DNA from: Dendrosporobacter quercicolus
GTDB taxonomy: Bacteria > Bacillota > Negativicutes > DSM-1736 > Dendrosporobacteraceae
Assembly: GCF_900104455.1 (NCBI RefSeq)
Contig: NZ_FNHB01000012.1
Coordinates: 1-64,000 of the forward strand
Length of the DNA: 64,000 bases
Direction: 5' to 3'
The translations under genes and the position numbers were made by a program. Of this stretch, positions 34,962 to 42,623 are shown piece by piece. Under the pieces are notes generated by a model that was not told the DNA's origin, did not search any database, and was given only the letters and a program-made list of their open reading frames with translations. Position 1 is the first letter of the stretch, and every line of letters begins with the position of its first letter.

Positions 34962-34993
34962 CAATAAAACTGCAAGAAAGTAAATTCCTGCAG
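34962..34993 (-). terminator. Attenuator terminator in the ABC-F leader
   Basis: CTGCAGGAA pairs with TTCTTGCAG (one G-U) and is followed by TTTTATTGTT on the minus strand, about 20 bases before the ABC-F start and just after the leader peptide. Placement and form fit antibiotic-controlled transcription attenuation known for ABC-F and erm genes. Confidence 0.72.
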
Positions 34994-35020
34994 CTCATCA
35001 ATACAGCAAAGCCAAGCCCA

Positions 35021-35113
35021 TCAACCGGACCTGACGAGGACATATTCCTGAGTGAAAGAATATATAACTTTCCTGCCAGGCACAAAACAGCAGCAAACTC
35101 CCGCTCCCGTCAT
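35021..35113 (-). CDS. Putative regulatory leader peptide of the ABC-F gene
   Basis: This is a 30-codon open frame (MTGAGVCCCFVPGRKVIY...) ending about 30 bases before the attenuator hairpin. It lies between the promoter (35304-35332) and the ABC-F gene. The SD is weak. Stalling of a drug-bound ribosome on such a peptide would change leader folding. Existence is inferred from position, since the peptide is too short to judge by homology. Confidence 0.5.
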   Translation of the reverse strand: MTGAGVCCCFVPGRKVIYSFTQEYVLVRSG

Positions 35114-35303
35114 TATGCCGATACGAGCCCACTGTAATTCCTAAACTCCCGTTTTTCTCCGGCGCCTTCCGCTGTTCGGCAGGTGCGGCGCTGGCCTTGC
35201 TGAGCAAAAAGCCTCAGGCAATTCCTCCTGGAATTTTAAGAGCTACAAAGCACTGGCAAGAAAATTACATCTTCTTCAACTCCTCATTTCATTAGTTATC
35301 ATT

Positions 35304-35332
35304 ACTATATCATACTGTTTTTCAAAATTCAA
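35304..35332 (-). promoter_or_regulatory. Sigma-A promoter of the ABC-F gene
   Basis: TTGAAT (35332-35327) and TATAGT (35309-35304) are spaced by 17 bases on the minus strand. The leader is about 360 bases and holds the leader peptide and attenuator. The remaining part of the gap to 35463 shows no gene. Confidence 0.65.
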
Positions 35333-35463
35333 TAAACACAAGCTGGCGCCAACCAACCCTGAACTGCAAGCAGCTGCAGAATTCATGGCTGACGCAGTAC
35401 CAGGGCCGCAGGGCCAAACTTCATATCACTGGAAATCGGCGGCGCCGGATGCTGTGCGTACGC

Positions 35464-35982
35464 TTATCCAGGCATGGATCGCGTTACTCTTTTTCCCAGC
35501 TCCGACAGGCAAATACTCAGCCAGCCAAAAACAAGTCCCAAAAAATTAGCGCCTGTAATCCATAAAACCGCGTAACATAAATTGCTGATATAATCGGCCT
35601 GCACAGGGAAGGATTGCGCATAATAGCCGGCAAATATGCAGGAATAGGCGTTAAATGATACCAGCGAGCAATTTAACGCCGCTATTTTTAAGGTCAGCAT
35701 CAGTATAAACACTGTCAGGAAAACAGCTGTAATCATTGCTGCAAGCGGCGAAAAAAACCTGTCAAGTCCATCAATTATTCCAATAGCGGCAACCGCCAAA
35801 ACAGCTCCGGCCAGCATTGGCAATACAGCTTTTTTAAACACCTGCGCCGTCGCACCTAAGGTAAAATACCAGGCCCAGCCAATGAACAAAGCCCATACAG
35901 GCAGGCCGATGAGCACACCCAGACACGACATTGCGGCAAGCACCGCAACCCAAACATCCAATGCGTTGATTTTACCCGGCAT
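35464..35982 (-). CDS. DUF1097-family membrane protein
   Basis: This 172-residue protein with about five hydrophobic segments is of the YcdZ/DUF1097 type. The frame is open from 36054, but SD GGTGAGG before ATG at 35982 gives the natural start MPGKINALDVW. It is last in the biotin-carboxylase operon. The family has no assigned function; position suggests it serves uptake of the carboxylase substrate or protection of the pathway, which is inference. Confidence 0.82.
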   Translation of the reverse strand: MPGKINALDVWVAVLAAMSCLGVLIGLPVWALFIGWAWYFTLGATAQVFKKAVLPMLAGAVLAVAAIGIIDGLDRFFSPLAAMITAVFLTVFILMLTLKIAALNCSLVSFNAYSCIFAGYYAQSFPVQADYISNLCYAVLWITGANFLGLVFGWLSICLSELGKRVTRSMPG

Positions 35983-36028
35983 TATTTTCACCTCACCTTG
36001 AAAAAATTTTCGATTCGATATAACCGGA

Positions 36029-36778
36029 TCATCGCAGCGCCTTAACCTGCACACCGGCTTCTGTTAGCTTCTGATGAACAGCGGCGGCTGTCGCAACGGC
36101 ATTGGGAGCATCCCCGTGAATGCAGACAGTCACACCTTCAACATGAATCCAGTTTCCATCAACGGTATCGATTTTGTGTTCAGCTACCGCCCGTAAGGCG
36201 CGTTCAGCAACTTCCCGGGGTGATCTGGCTTGTTTGACCCGCTCCAGAATCCAATTTCCATCCGTATCATAGCCAAGATCGATTAAAATTTCCGGGGCGG
36301 TCTTAAGCCCGCGCTTTTCGGCCCGTTTTAATGCTTCACAGCCGGTATGCAGCATAATAGATAAATCTTTGTCGTAGTCCTCAATCGTATCTAAAAACGT
36401 ATCGATATACCGTTCCTGTTCACCAACCATACGGTATAAAATTCCATGCGGCTTAATATGCTGCAGCTTCATGTCATGCAACTTCAGAAAAGCCTGAATG
36501 GCTCCCAGCTGATATAAAACATCACTTCTTAATTCGGCGGGAGAAATATCGATTTGCCGCCGGCCGAATCCTTGCCGGTCATTAAGCCCCACATGCGCGC
36601 CTACGGCAACCTGATACTTCTTGGCCCAGACAATCGACTGTTCCATAACCAGCGGATCGCCTGCATGAAAGCCTGTCGCTATATTGGCCGAACTAACCCA
36701 GGGCATCAGCGCCTCATCATTGCCCAGCACATATCTGCCAAAGCTTTCTCCCATATCCACATTAATATCAATTTCCAT
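36029..36778 (-). CDS. pxpA: LamB/YcsF-family protein, 5-oxoprolinase subunit A-like
   Basis: This 249-residue protein has the PxpA family motifs: DINVDMGESFGRY at the start, NIATGFHAGDP, VGAHVGLNDRQGFGRR, IKPHGILY and VCIHGDAPNAV. In PxpABC, subunit A takes part in ATP-driven opening of the 5-oxoproline ring. The start follows GGAGGGG. It overlaps the extended frame of the biotin carboxylase gene end, showing tight coupling. Because the CT partners here look like urea carboxylase, the true substrate may be another lactam or amide. Confidence 0.88.
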   Translation of the reverse strand: MEIDINVDMGESFGRYVLGNDEALMPWVSSANIATGFHAGDPLVMEQSIVWAKKYQVAVGAHVGLNDRQGFGRRQIDISPAELRSDVLYQLGAIQAFLKLHDMKLQHIKPHGILYRMVGEQERYIDTFLDTIEDYDKDLSIMLHTGCEALKRAEKRGLKTAPEILIDLGYDTDGNWILERVKQARSPREVAERALRAVAEHKIDTVDGNWIHVEGVTVCIHGDAPNAVATAAAVHQKLTEAGVQVKALR

Positions 36779-36810
36779 CGCTGTCCCCTCCGCTGTTCTT
36801 CCTGCTAAAA

Positions 36811-38178
36811 TCAACTGATTTTGGAATGGTGGTGCGTCTGCAAAAAATCCGTATAGAAATCGCCACTGACAAAATCCGGGTGTTCCAGAATAGCCAGATC
36901 CGCCGGTATTGTCGTTTTTATGCCTTCCACAACAATGGTTCGCAGTCCGGTTTTAAGCTGCTCGATCGCAGCCGCGCGGGTTTTTCCCCACCCAATCACT
37001 TTGGCAAACAAAGGGTCGTAATACGGCGGAATTTTGCTGTTCTCGCTTACTGCCGTGTCAATGCGCAGCTGTTTATTCTTTACCGTATCCGGTAAAGACA
37101 GTTTTCGTATCAGCCCCGGCGACGGCATAAAGGTGACTGGGTCTTCCGCATAAATTCTACACTCAATGGCATGTCCGGTACATTTGACGTCTTTCTGCCG
37201 CAAAGCCAGCCTTTCACCCGCGGCAACGCGAATCTGCTGTTCAACAATATCAATTCCGGTAACAAATTCTGTAACCGGATGCTCAACCTGCAAGCGGGCA
37301 TTGATTTCCATAAAATAAAACGAGCCCGAGCAATCGCATAAATATTCGATAGTCCCAGCGCCTGTATAATTCATTTTACGGATAAGCTGTTTGGTATAAG
37401 AAAACAAAGCTTGCCGCTGCGCTTCACTGACCGCCGGCGAAGGCGACTCTTCAATAATTTTCTGGTAGCGACGCTGGATAGAACAGTCTCTTTCGCCCAG
37501 GCATAGGACCGACTGCTCCGCATCCGCCAGGAACTGTACTTCGATATGCCTGGCTTTGCCAATGATTTTTTCTATATATACATCCCCGGAGGCAAAAGCC
37601 ATCGTGCCGACCCGGCGCAAACCGTCAAGCAATCGCTGCATTTCGTCCGGAGCGCCCAGCGTATCAATTCGCTGAATGCCTTTCCCCCCGCCGCCTTTAT
37701 CCAGTTTTAACATCAAAGGACCACCATGTAACTGGGCAATATCATAGATTTCATCCACTGACTCTATGGGCGTTACCGTTCCCGGCGTTACCGGCAGTCC
37801 CAGCTCACTTGCCAGCTGGCGGCAATAGCACTTTGACTCGATGCTTTCCAGTACCGCCGGATCGGGGCCAATCCATACCGCACCGGCCTTATGCACCGCC
37901 TTGGCGAACTCCGCCTTTTCCGATAAAAATCCGTAGCCCGGATGCACTGCATCCGCCTGTGATTTTTTCAATACCTCCAACAAGATTGGGATATTTAAAT
38001 AACTTTTAACCGGGCTTGGAGAACCAATATAATAGCTTTCGGTCGCAGCTTTGATATAAGACGCCTCTTGATCGGCATCTGAATAAACAACAACAGTTTC
38101 TATGCCCATGATTTTGCAGGTTTTGATAATCCTGCTTACAATTTCCCCACGATTTGCTATCAATATTTTTTTTATCAT
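36811..38178 (-). CDS. Biotin carboxylase (AccC-like)
   Basis: This 455-residue ATP-grasp enzyme carboxylates biotin on the carrier protein using bicarbonate and ATP. It shows the N-terminal Rossmann-like start KKILIANRGEIVSRIIKTC, the glycine-rich loop KGGGGKGIQR and the signature EINARLQVEHPVTEF. It lies between BCCP and pxpA. Since fatty acid synthesis normally uses a separate AccABCD set, this copy most likely serves the local carboxyltransferase halves. Confidence 0.92.
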   Translation of the reverse strand: MIKKILIANRGEIVSRIIKTCKIMGIETVVVYSDADQEASYIKAATESYYIGSPSPVKSYLNIPILLEVLKKSQADAVHPGYGFLSEKAEFAKAVHKAGAVWIGPDPAVLESIESKCYCRQLASELGLPVTPGTVTPIESVDEIYDIAQLHGGPLMLKLDKGGGGKGIQRIDTLGAPDEMQRLLDGLRRVGTMAFASGDVYIEKIIGKARHIEVQFLADAEQSVLCLGERDCSIQRRYQKIIEESPSPAVSEAQRQALFSYTKQLIRKMNYTGAGTIEYLCDCSGSFYFMEINARLQVEHPVTEFVTGIDIVEQQIRVAAGERLALRQKDVKCTGHAIECRIYAEDPVTFMPSPGLIRKLSLPDTVKNKQLRIDTAVSENSKIPPYYDPLFAKVIGWGKTRAAAIEQLKTGLRTIVVEGIKTTIPADLAILEHPDFVSGDFYTDFLQTHHHSKIS

Positions 38179-38201
38179 CGCTACTATAACCTCAACTTAA
38201 C

Positions 38202-38426
38202 TTAATTAGAAATTTCTAAAACAATCATTGGCGTGTCAACGTCCATCTCATCCCACTCACCAACCAAAATCTGTTTTACTTTCCCCGCCTTTTCAGTGGA
38301 GCAGCTGATTTCTATTTTCATGCAGTTTATAACCGCCAATTCCTGTCCCTGCGTTACAATATCACCTTCATTTACCACAACTCTTGCCACCAGCCCCGGC
38401 ATAGGCGCTTTCAATGTATATTCCAT
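38202..38426 (-). CDS. Biotin carboxyl carrier protein
   Basis: This 74-residue biotinyl domain stands alone. The lysine to be biotinylated is in INCMKIEIS, a variant of the usual AMKM motif with Cys before Met and Ile after Lys. The flanking APMPGLVARVVVNEGD is typical. The start is set by GAGGAGG before ATG at 38426. It lies between the carboxyltransferase C half and biotin carboxylase, 23 bases from the latter. Confidence 0.92.
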   Translation of the reverse strand: MEYTLKAPMPGLVARVVVNEGDIVTQGQELAVINCMKIEISCSTEKAGKVKQILVGEWDEMDVDTPMIVLEISN

Positions 38427-38474
38427 TTTTATTCCTCCTCTGCGCTTTTTCTTGCAAAAATTCAAAATAGCTGT

Positions 38475-39458
38475 TTAGTGTAAAATCAAATCTTCCGCTG
38501 CGAGCAGGGCTTTAGCTTCACGCCGGGCGGCAACCGCCTCATCAACCGTAGTCAGCTTAAATTTCACTTTATCCCGTGATGGTATCCCCTGCCCGATTTT
38601 CCACAGATCAGCCTGAATTACATTGGCTACACAGACAAAACCGCCAAGAGTCGGTCCATCGGCAATCAACAAAGAAGGCGTATTGCCGGTAACATTCACT
38701 GCCCCCCTCATATTATAGCCATGATCGACTATATTCGAAGGATGACTGCCGCCTTTGCCGCCGTTCGGCCTGGCCCAGAAATAATCCGGAACTTCCGCTA
38801 AGCGGTACGCCGCCCGATTGGCATTATGAGAAATTTTCATTAAACTGGAAAACAAATAATCCATCCCGGCTTCGGTCACATAATCCGGGGCTGAATTCGG
38901 TCCGGGAATGGCTCGCAATTCCCATTCATTTGTATATTCCGGAATATACTTTGGATTGATTCTGCGGCCCGCCAAATCTTTGATCCCGGAATTGCCGATC
39001 GGAATTTCATCGCCGTCCTGGAGTTTTCTGCCCTTGAAGCCGCCGTAAGATCCAAATAAGCAGGTGGATTTACTGCCTAAATACACCGGCACATCAATAC
39101 CGCCGGCAATACACACATAGGAACGGAATCCGCAGTTGCCAAAATGATCAAAACTCAGCTGATCGCCCGCTTTTATCGGAACAGCCTCCCATAAGGGCAG
39201 CGGAGTTTCATTTAATTTGGCGGACATATCCGCTCCGCAAACAGCGATGATCGCGTCCTGGCTAAATTCAATCCGGCAGTAGCCGCCGGCAATTTCGAGG
39301 CCTGCTTCACCTGGCGGATTTTTTACAATCAGATTGCCAAGCTGCAAGGCCAGATGATCCATCGCTCCGGCTGCAGCCATCCCCAATCCCATGTACCCTA
39401 CACGGCCCGGCCAGTCTTCCACCAAAACTTCAATACCAGCTTTTATTATTTTCAGCAT
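38475..39458 (-). CDS. pxpC: Biotin-dependent carboxyltransferase half, PxpC/urea carboxylase-like
   Basis: This 327-residue AHS2-type domain protein starts at ATG 39458 after GGGAGG. Its motifs DWPGRVGYMGLG, CGADMSA, GGIDVPVYLGS, HPSNIVDHGY and DGPTLGGFVC are those of the urea carboxylase (DUR1,2) carboxyltransferase region as I remember it, rather than of short KipA/YbgK proteins. It pairs with the AHS1-type half encoded next door. Together they would move the carboxyl group from biotin to a urea-like or lactam substrate. Confidence 0.85.
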   Translation of the reverse strand: MLKIIKAGIEVLVEDWPGRVGYMGLGMAAAGAMDHLALQLGNLIVKNPPGEAGLEIAGGYCRIEFSQDAIIAVCGADMSAKLNETPLPLWEAVPIKAGDQLSFDHFGNCGFRSYVCIAGGIDVPVYLGSKSTCLFGSYGGFKGRKLQDGDEIPIGNSGIKDLAGRRINPKYIPEYTNEWELRAIPGPNSAPDYVTEAGMDYLFSSLMKISHNANRAAYRLAEVPDYFWARPNGGKGGSHPSNIVDHGYNMRGAVNVTGNTPSLLIADGPTLGGFVCVANVIQADLWKIGQGIPSRDKVKFKLTTVDEAVAARREAKALLAAEDLILH

Positions 39459-39487
39459 ATTCTTCAAACCTCCCACGCTTAGTTCTA

Positions 39488-40471
39488 TTAGAGTCTGGGC
39501 GCTGTTTTTGCGCCCTGCTCCTGCCGTTTGTCAAAAGCTTCCGCCCCTTGCTTCACTTCCGGTTGAGCCAGAAACTCAAGATATTCTTTGACTACGATTT
39601 GGCTTTCTTCGATTTCATACTGATAGTCTGTTTTATCATGTACATGCGCATAGATTGAATCAATTTCCTGCTCCGAAACCTCGACAAACTTCAACCGGTC
39701 GCCGGAAGGGTGATACAAAAACGGCTTATCTTTAAACTGAGGATGCCGCATCGACTGCTGAAAGGTCGGTATCGTGCGGCCAAACAGCTGATATCCGCCG
39801 CCCGTTGCCGTAGTATAGGTAAACAGGCAGGCGCCGCCAATCCCTACGGCCCCTTCCGGGGTCCAGATACGCGGCGGATTGTATTTGGGAACAATCATCT
39901 TGCAGCGTGGATCCATCGGCCAAAAAAATCCGCCGCCGGGCCAAAAGCCGCAGCCACTGTTATACCAGTACGTTTCAAGAAGCATATGCTTGATGTCCTC
40001 TACAGAGCAGCCATTGCATTTTGCCATATATTCCAGGTTATAGCCGCCCTCGCAGTTAGGCGCTTCAGGCCTTATCTGCTTTAAATAAAGTTCAACCGCT
40101 TTTTTGGTCTGACTATCCTCAAAGGCAATTGGCAAGGTAATAATCCTGGAATCTATGACCATATCCGCAACGCCCAGAATCGATCGTTCCGCTGTTTTTA
40201 TTTCCTCGATTAACTCTTTTAATGAAATCAGCAAAGGGTCAAAATGGAATAGATTGGCCCGCAAGCTTGGTACGGTTTCTATTAATCCTTTAATGTTTTG
40301 TTGTTTTACCTTATTGTCCACTGCCAGAATCCGGAAAGAATCAAGTAATTCCACTCTTTGCTCATAGCCGTACTCTACCTGGAGGAAGCCGTCGCCGGCC
40401 TGACGAAATAAGATTTCGGTTCTGTCCTTCGTCGCCGGCATTGTGTCAAGAATAACTTCATATTTATTCAC
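39488..40471 (-). CDS. pxpB: Biotin-dependent carboxyltransferase half, PxpB/urea carboxylase-like
   Basis: This 327-residue AHS1-type domain protein uses a GTG start at 40471 behind AAAGGAGG. The stretch PKYNPPRIWTPEGAVGIGGA and the later GGYQLFGRT match the urea carboxylase pattern, and PMDPRCKMIV precedes them. PxpB/KipI proteins are usually about 220-240 residues, so this one is about 90 longer, again as in urea carboxylase. It is the first gene of the operon, after the hairpin leader. No allophanate hydrolase gene follows. Confidence 0.83.
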   Translation of the reverse strand: MNKYEVILDTMPATKDRTEILFRQAGDGFLQVEYGYEQRVELLDSFRILAVDNKVKQQNIKGLIETVPSLRANLFHFDPLLISLKELIEEIKTAERSILGVADMVIDSRIITLPIAFEDSQTKKAVELYLKQIRPEAPNCEGGYNLEYMAKCNGCSVEDIKHMLLETYWYNSGCGFWPGGGFFWPMDPRCKMIVPKYNPPRIWTPEGAVGIGGACLFTYTTATGGGYQLFGRTIPTFQQSMRHPQFKDKPFLYHPSGDRLKFVEVSEQEIDSIYAHVHDKTDYQYEIEESQIVVKEYLEFLAQPEVKQGAEAFDKRQEQGAKTAPRL

Positions 40472-40491
40472 GAAAAATGCCTCCTTTGAAA

Positions 40492-40542
40492 TAAAAAAGC
40501 AAGAACGCCAGTCCATAAAAATGGATATCTAAGCGCCCTTGC
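40492..40542 (-). terminator. Hairpin with T-tract in the leader of the carboxylase operon
   Basis: Outer arms GCAAG/CTTGC and an inner stem TCCAT/ATGGA are followed on the minus strand by TTTTTTATTT, directly before the SD of pxpB. It lies upstream of the first gene, so it can act as attenuator. On the plus strand a T-tract also follows, but no plus-strand gene ends there. Confidence 0.6.
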
Positions 40543-40712
40543 TTTTTTTCTTCCATATAGTTAATTTTATCCTAAGTATAAAAGAAAATCATTTCTAATT
40601 CAATTACTCCTCCTTACCATTTATTTTTCAGTTTCGGCGATTTATGGTAAAAAAGTAGTAGGAAAGCTGAGAAAATGATATAATATAACGCAGGATAACA
40701 ATTCAGCATAGT

Positions 40713-41483
40713 ATGGTGGTGGGTGCTTTGGACTCCCTTGGCAATAATGTTTGGATGGTAATCACAGATATCATCTATAAAATTCACGGCGTTAGCAGCA
40801 TTGATAAAATGCGCTCAATTCTCCTAAAGCAATTGCAATGGGTCATTCCTTTCGACCGGGCAACATCCTATCTGGCGTCTAATGGCCAGGACTTATCGCT
40901 TTGCTCTCCTGTCACGCTGAATTTCCCCGCTGAATATGTACAGCAATATTTAAAATACTACCATAAATATGATTACTCCCGGGGTATAAAGCTCAGCGCG
41001 AATAATATTGTCTATCTGGATTCAGATATTTGCGATAAAAAGGTATGGCTCAAGTCGACCTACTATGAACAAATTTGCAAGCCCAATGCAATTCATCATA
41101 TCATCCATATCAATATCGCCTATGATAATACTTTTCTGGGAATCTTATCTTTATATCGAAACGAAGCCTCAACCAATTTCTCCTATCGCGATACCTTTAT
41201 CTTAAATCAGCTTAAGGATCATCTGGCGCTGCGTCTTTATCATGCTTATCATTCGCTCGATAAAAGGCAGAATACCTTATCCGTATTCGACTGCAGTGTC
41301 AAGTATCAGCTGACTGCCCGGGAAGAACGGGTGCTGGGTCTCATGGCGAAAGGGCTTACCACCGAAGAAATGTGCGGCGCTCTCAGCATATCGCCCAATA
41401 CATTAAAAAAGCATATCATGAACATTTATAAAAAACTGGGAATAAAAAACCGGGTTCAGTTGCTGAAAATGGTCCATGACTAA
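40713..41483 (+). CDS. LuxR-type HTH regulator with GAF/autoinducer-like domain
   Basis: This 256-residue protein has an N-terminal ligand domain of about 180 residues (VIPFDRATSYL ... FSYRDTFILNQLKDHLALRL) and a C-terminal LuxR helix-turn-helix. The latter reads LTAREERVLGLMAKG, then EEMCGALSISPNTLKKHIMN. A TTG at 40728 after GGTGGTGGG is an alternative start. It is divergent from the biotin-carboxylase operon and so is its likely regulator. The ligand is unknown; there is no sign of quorum sensing genes. Confidence 0.88.
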   Translation: MVVGALDSLGNNVWMVITDIIYKIHGVSSIDKMRSILLKQLQWVIPFDRATSYLASNGQDLSLCSPVTLNFPAEYVQQYLKYYHKYDYSRGIKLSANNIVYLDSDICDKKVWLKSTYYEQICKPNAIHHIIHINIAYDNTFLGILSLYRNEASTNFSYRDTFILNQLKDHLALRLYHAYHSLDKRQNTLSVFDCSVKYQLTAREERVLGLMAKGLTTEEMCGALSISPNTLKKHIMNIYKKLGIKNRVQLLKMVHD

Positions 41484-41571
41484 AACAGGCAATCAAACAG
41501 AAAACTCTCCGGATCGGTTAAAATTATAAAATTTATTATTAGACAGCTCTGTCAAACAGGAGGCGGCATAA

Positions 41572-42204
41572 GTGTTTAACCCTTGGAACAAGATTGATTT
41601 GGAGATCTATGAACAGCATATGGCTGACCATGAAGTATACCAGCTCCAGGAACTAAATCAAATTACCAAAGAACAGTTGGCGGATAACGATTGCACCTAT
41701 GTCGGCATCTGTGGTATAGCCGGCGGAAACGGCTTAGAGAATATTAACATCACGGACACAAACAGGATTTTTGCTATGGATATAAATGCAAATTATCTTA
41801 ATACTTGCCGAAAAAGGTATTCGCATCTTGAAGGCCGCCTGGAGCTTATCCACTGCGATTTGCTGTCCGGGGAATTCACATTGCCGGCGACAACCTTACT
41901 GATTTGTAATCTAATCATAGAATATTTAGGCGAAGTTCCATTTCTGGATATGCTCAACAGGAATAAGGCCAAAATCGGCGTCGTCTCCTGTGTAATTCAA
42001 AAAAATAACCGGAATTCATTTGTTAGTGCCTCAAATTTTGCCAGTCACTTCGATCCATTGCAACCCATACATAATAATATTAACGAAGACCGCTTGAAAA
42101 GTATATTCAACGCTCATGGATTTACTTCTATCAAGCAAAAGAACTATGACCTTCCTAACGGCAAAGAGCTCGTTAGAATGGATTTTGATTGTTCCCGAAA
42201 ATAA
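41572..42204 (+). CDS. Class I SAM-dependent methyltransferase
   Basis: This is a 210-residue protein with a Rossmann-like methyltransferase fold. Motif I is weak (YVGICGIAGGNGLENI), the acidic residue that holds SAM ribose is in IFAMDINANYL, and motif IV-like is LLICNLIIEYLG. Translation starts at GTG behind AGGAGG. It is unusually AT-rich for the window. A terminator follows. The target is unknown. Confidence 0.75.
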   Translation: MFNPWNKIDLEIYEQHMADHEVYQLQELNQITKEQLADNDCTYVGICGIAGGNGLENINITDTNRIFAMDINANYLNTCRKRYSHLEGRLELIHCDLLSGEFTLPATTLLICNLIIEYLGEVPFLDMLNRNKAKIGVVSCVIQKNNRNSFVSASNFASHFDPLQPIHNNINEDRLKSIFNAHGFTSIKQKNYDLPNGKELVRMDFDCSRK

Positions 42205-42236
42205 CAGTGGATCATAACCCGAGCATCATACACTTA

Positions 42237-42270
42237 AAACAGCTATTCACCCAGGTAATAGCTGTTTTAT
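42237..42270. terminator. Bidirectional terminator
   Basis: AAAACAGCTATT pairs perfectly with AATAGCTGTTTT around an eight-base loop. T-runs are present on both strands. It serves the methyltransferase gene on one side and the TctC remnant on the other. Confidence 0.8.
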
Positions 42271-42480
42271 TTATTTCCAAGTTCCCAGTGTATAACCACC
42301 ATATCTGGATTCCACTAATTCATTCCAGTCCAACATTCCTCCGGCGCCAGGCATATTTTTTATGATGATATTCTGCCCAAGCTGCTGATAAGCCGCTTTT
42401 CCCAGCGCTCTCGCCATCATATCACTGGCGCCGCCGGGCGCAAACGGCACAATCAAGGAAATCGGCTTTTTGTCATATTT
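42271..42480 (-). pseudogene. Remnant of a TctC/Bug-type substrate-binding protein
   Basis: About 70 codons resemble an N-terminal piece of a tripartite tricarboxylate transporter binding protein (KPISLIVPFAPGGASDMMAR, then KNMPGAGGMLDWNELV). The usual length is about 320 residues, and signal peptide and C-terminal two thirds are missing. The frame ends in a stop next to the terminator at 42237-42270. The partner genes TctA and TctB are absent. It is a decayed gene. Confidence 0.75.
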
Positions 42481-42556
42481 TGTAATAAAATAAAACCCCA
42501 GTCTCCATGTTCTGGGCGGAGTCTAAAAAAATTCTTTCTCTTTACTCAATCATTTG

Positions 42557-42584
42557 TTGACTTTTAATTATTTATAGATAATAA
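42557..42584 (+). promoter_or_regulatory. Promoter of the second chemoreceptor
   Basis: TTGACT (42557-42562) and TAATAA (42579-42584) are spaced by 16 bases within very AT-rich sequence full of short palindromes (ATAATTATTAT). The gene starts 40 bases further. Confidence 0.45.
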
Positions 42585-42623
42585 TTATTATATAATATAT
42601 ATAATAATTTAGGAGAGGATAAC

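Noticed and set aside
40472-40712. Guanidine (ykkC-type) riboswitch before the carboxylase operon
   Set aside because: Only the terminator-like hairpin is present; the conserved ykkC, mini-ykkC or ykkC-III motifs are not visible.
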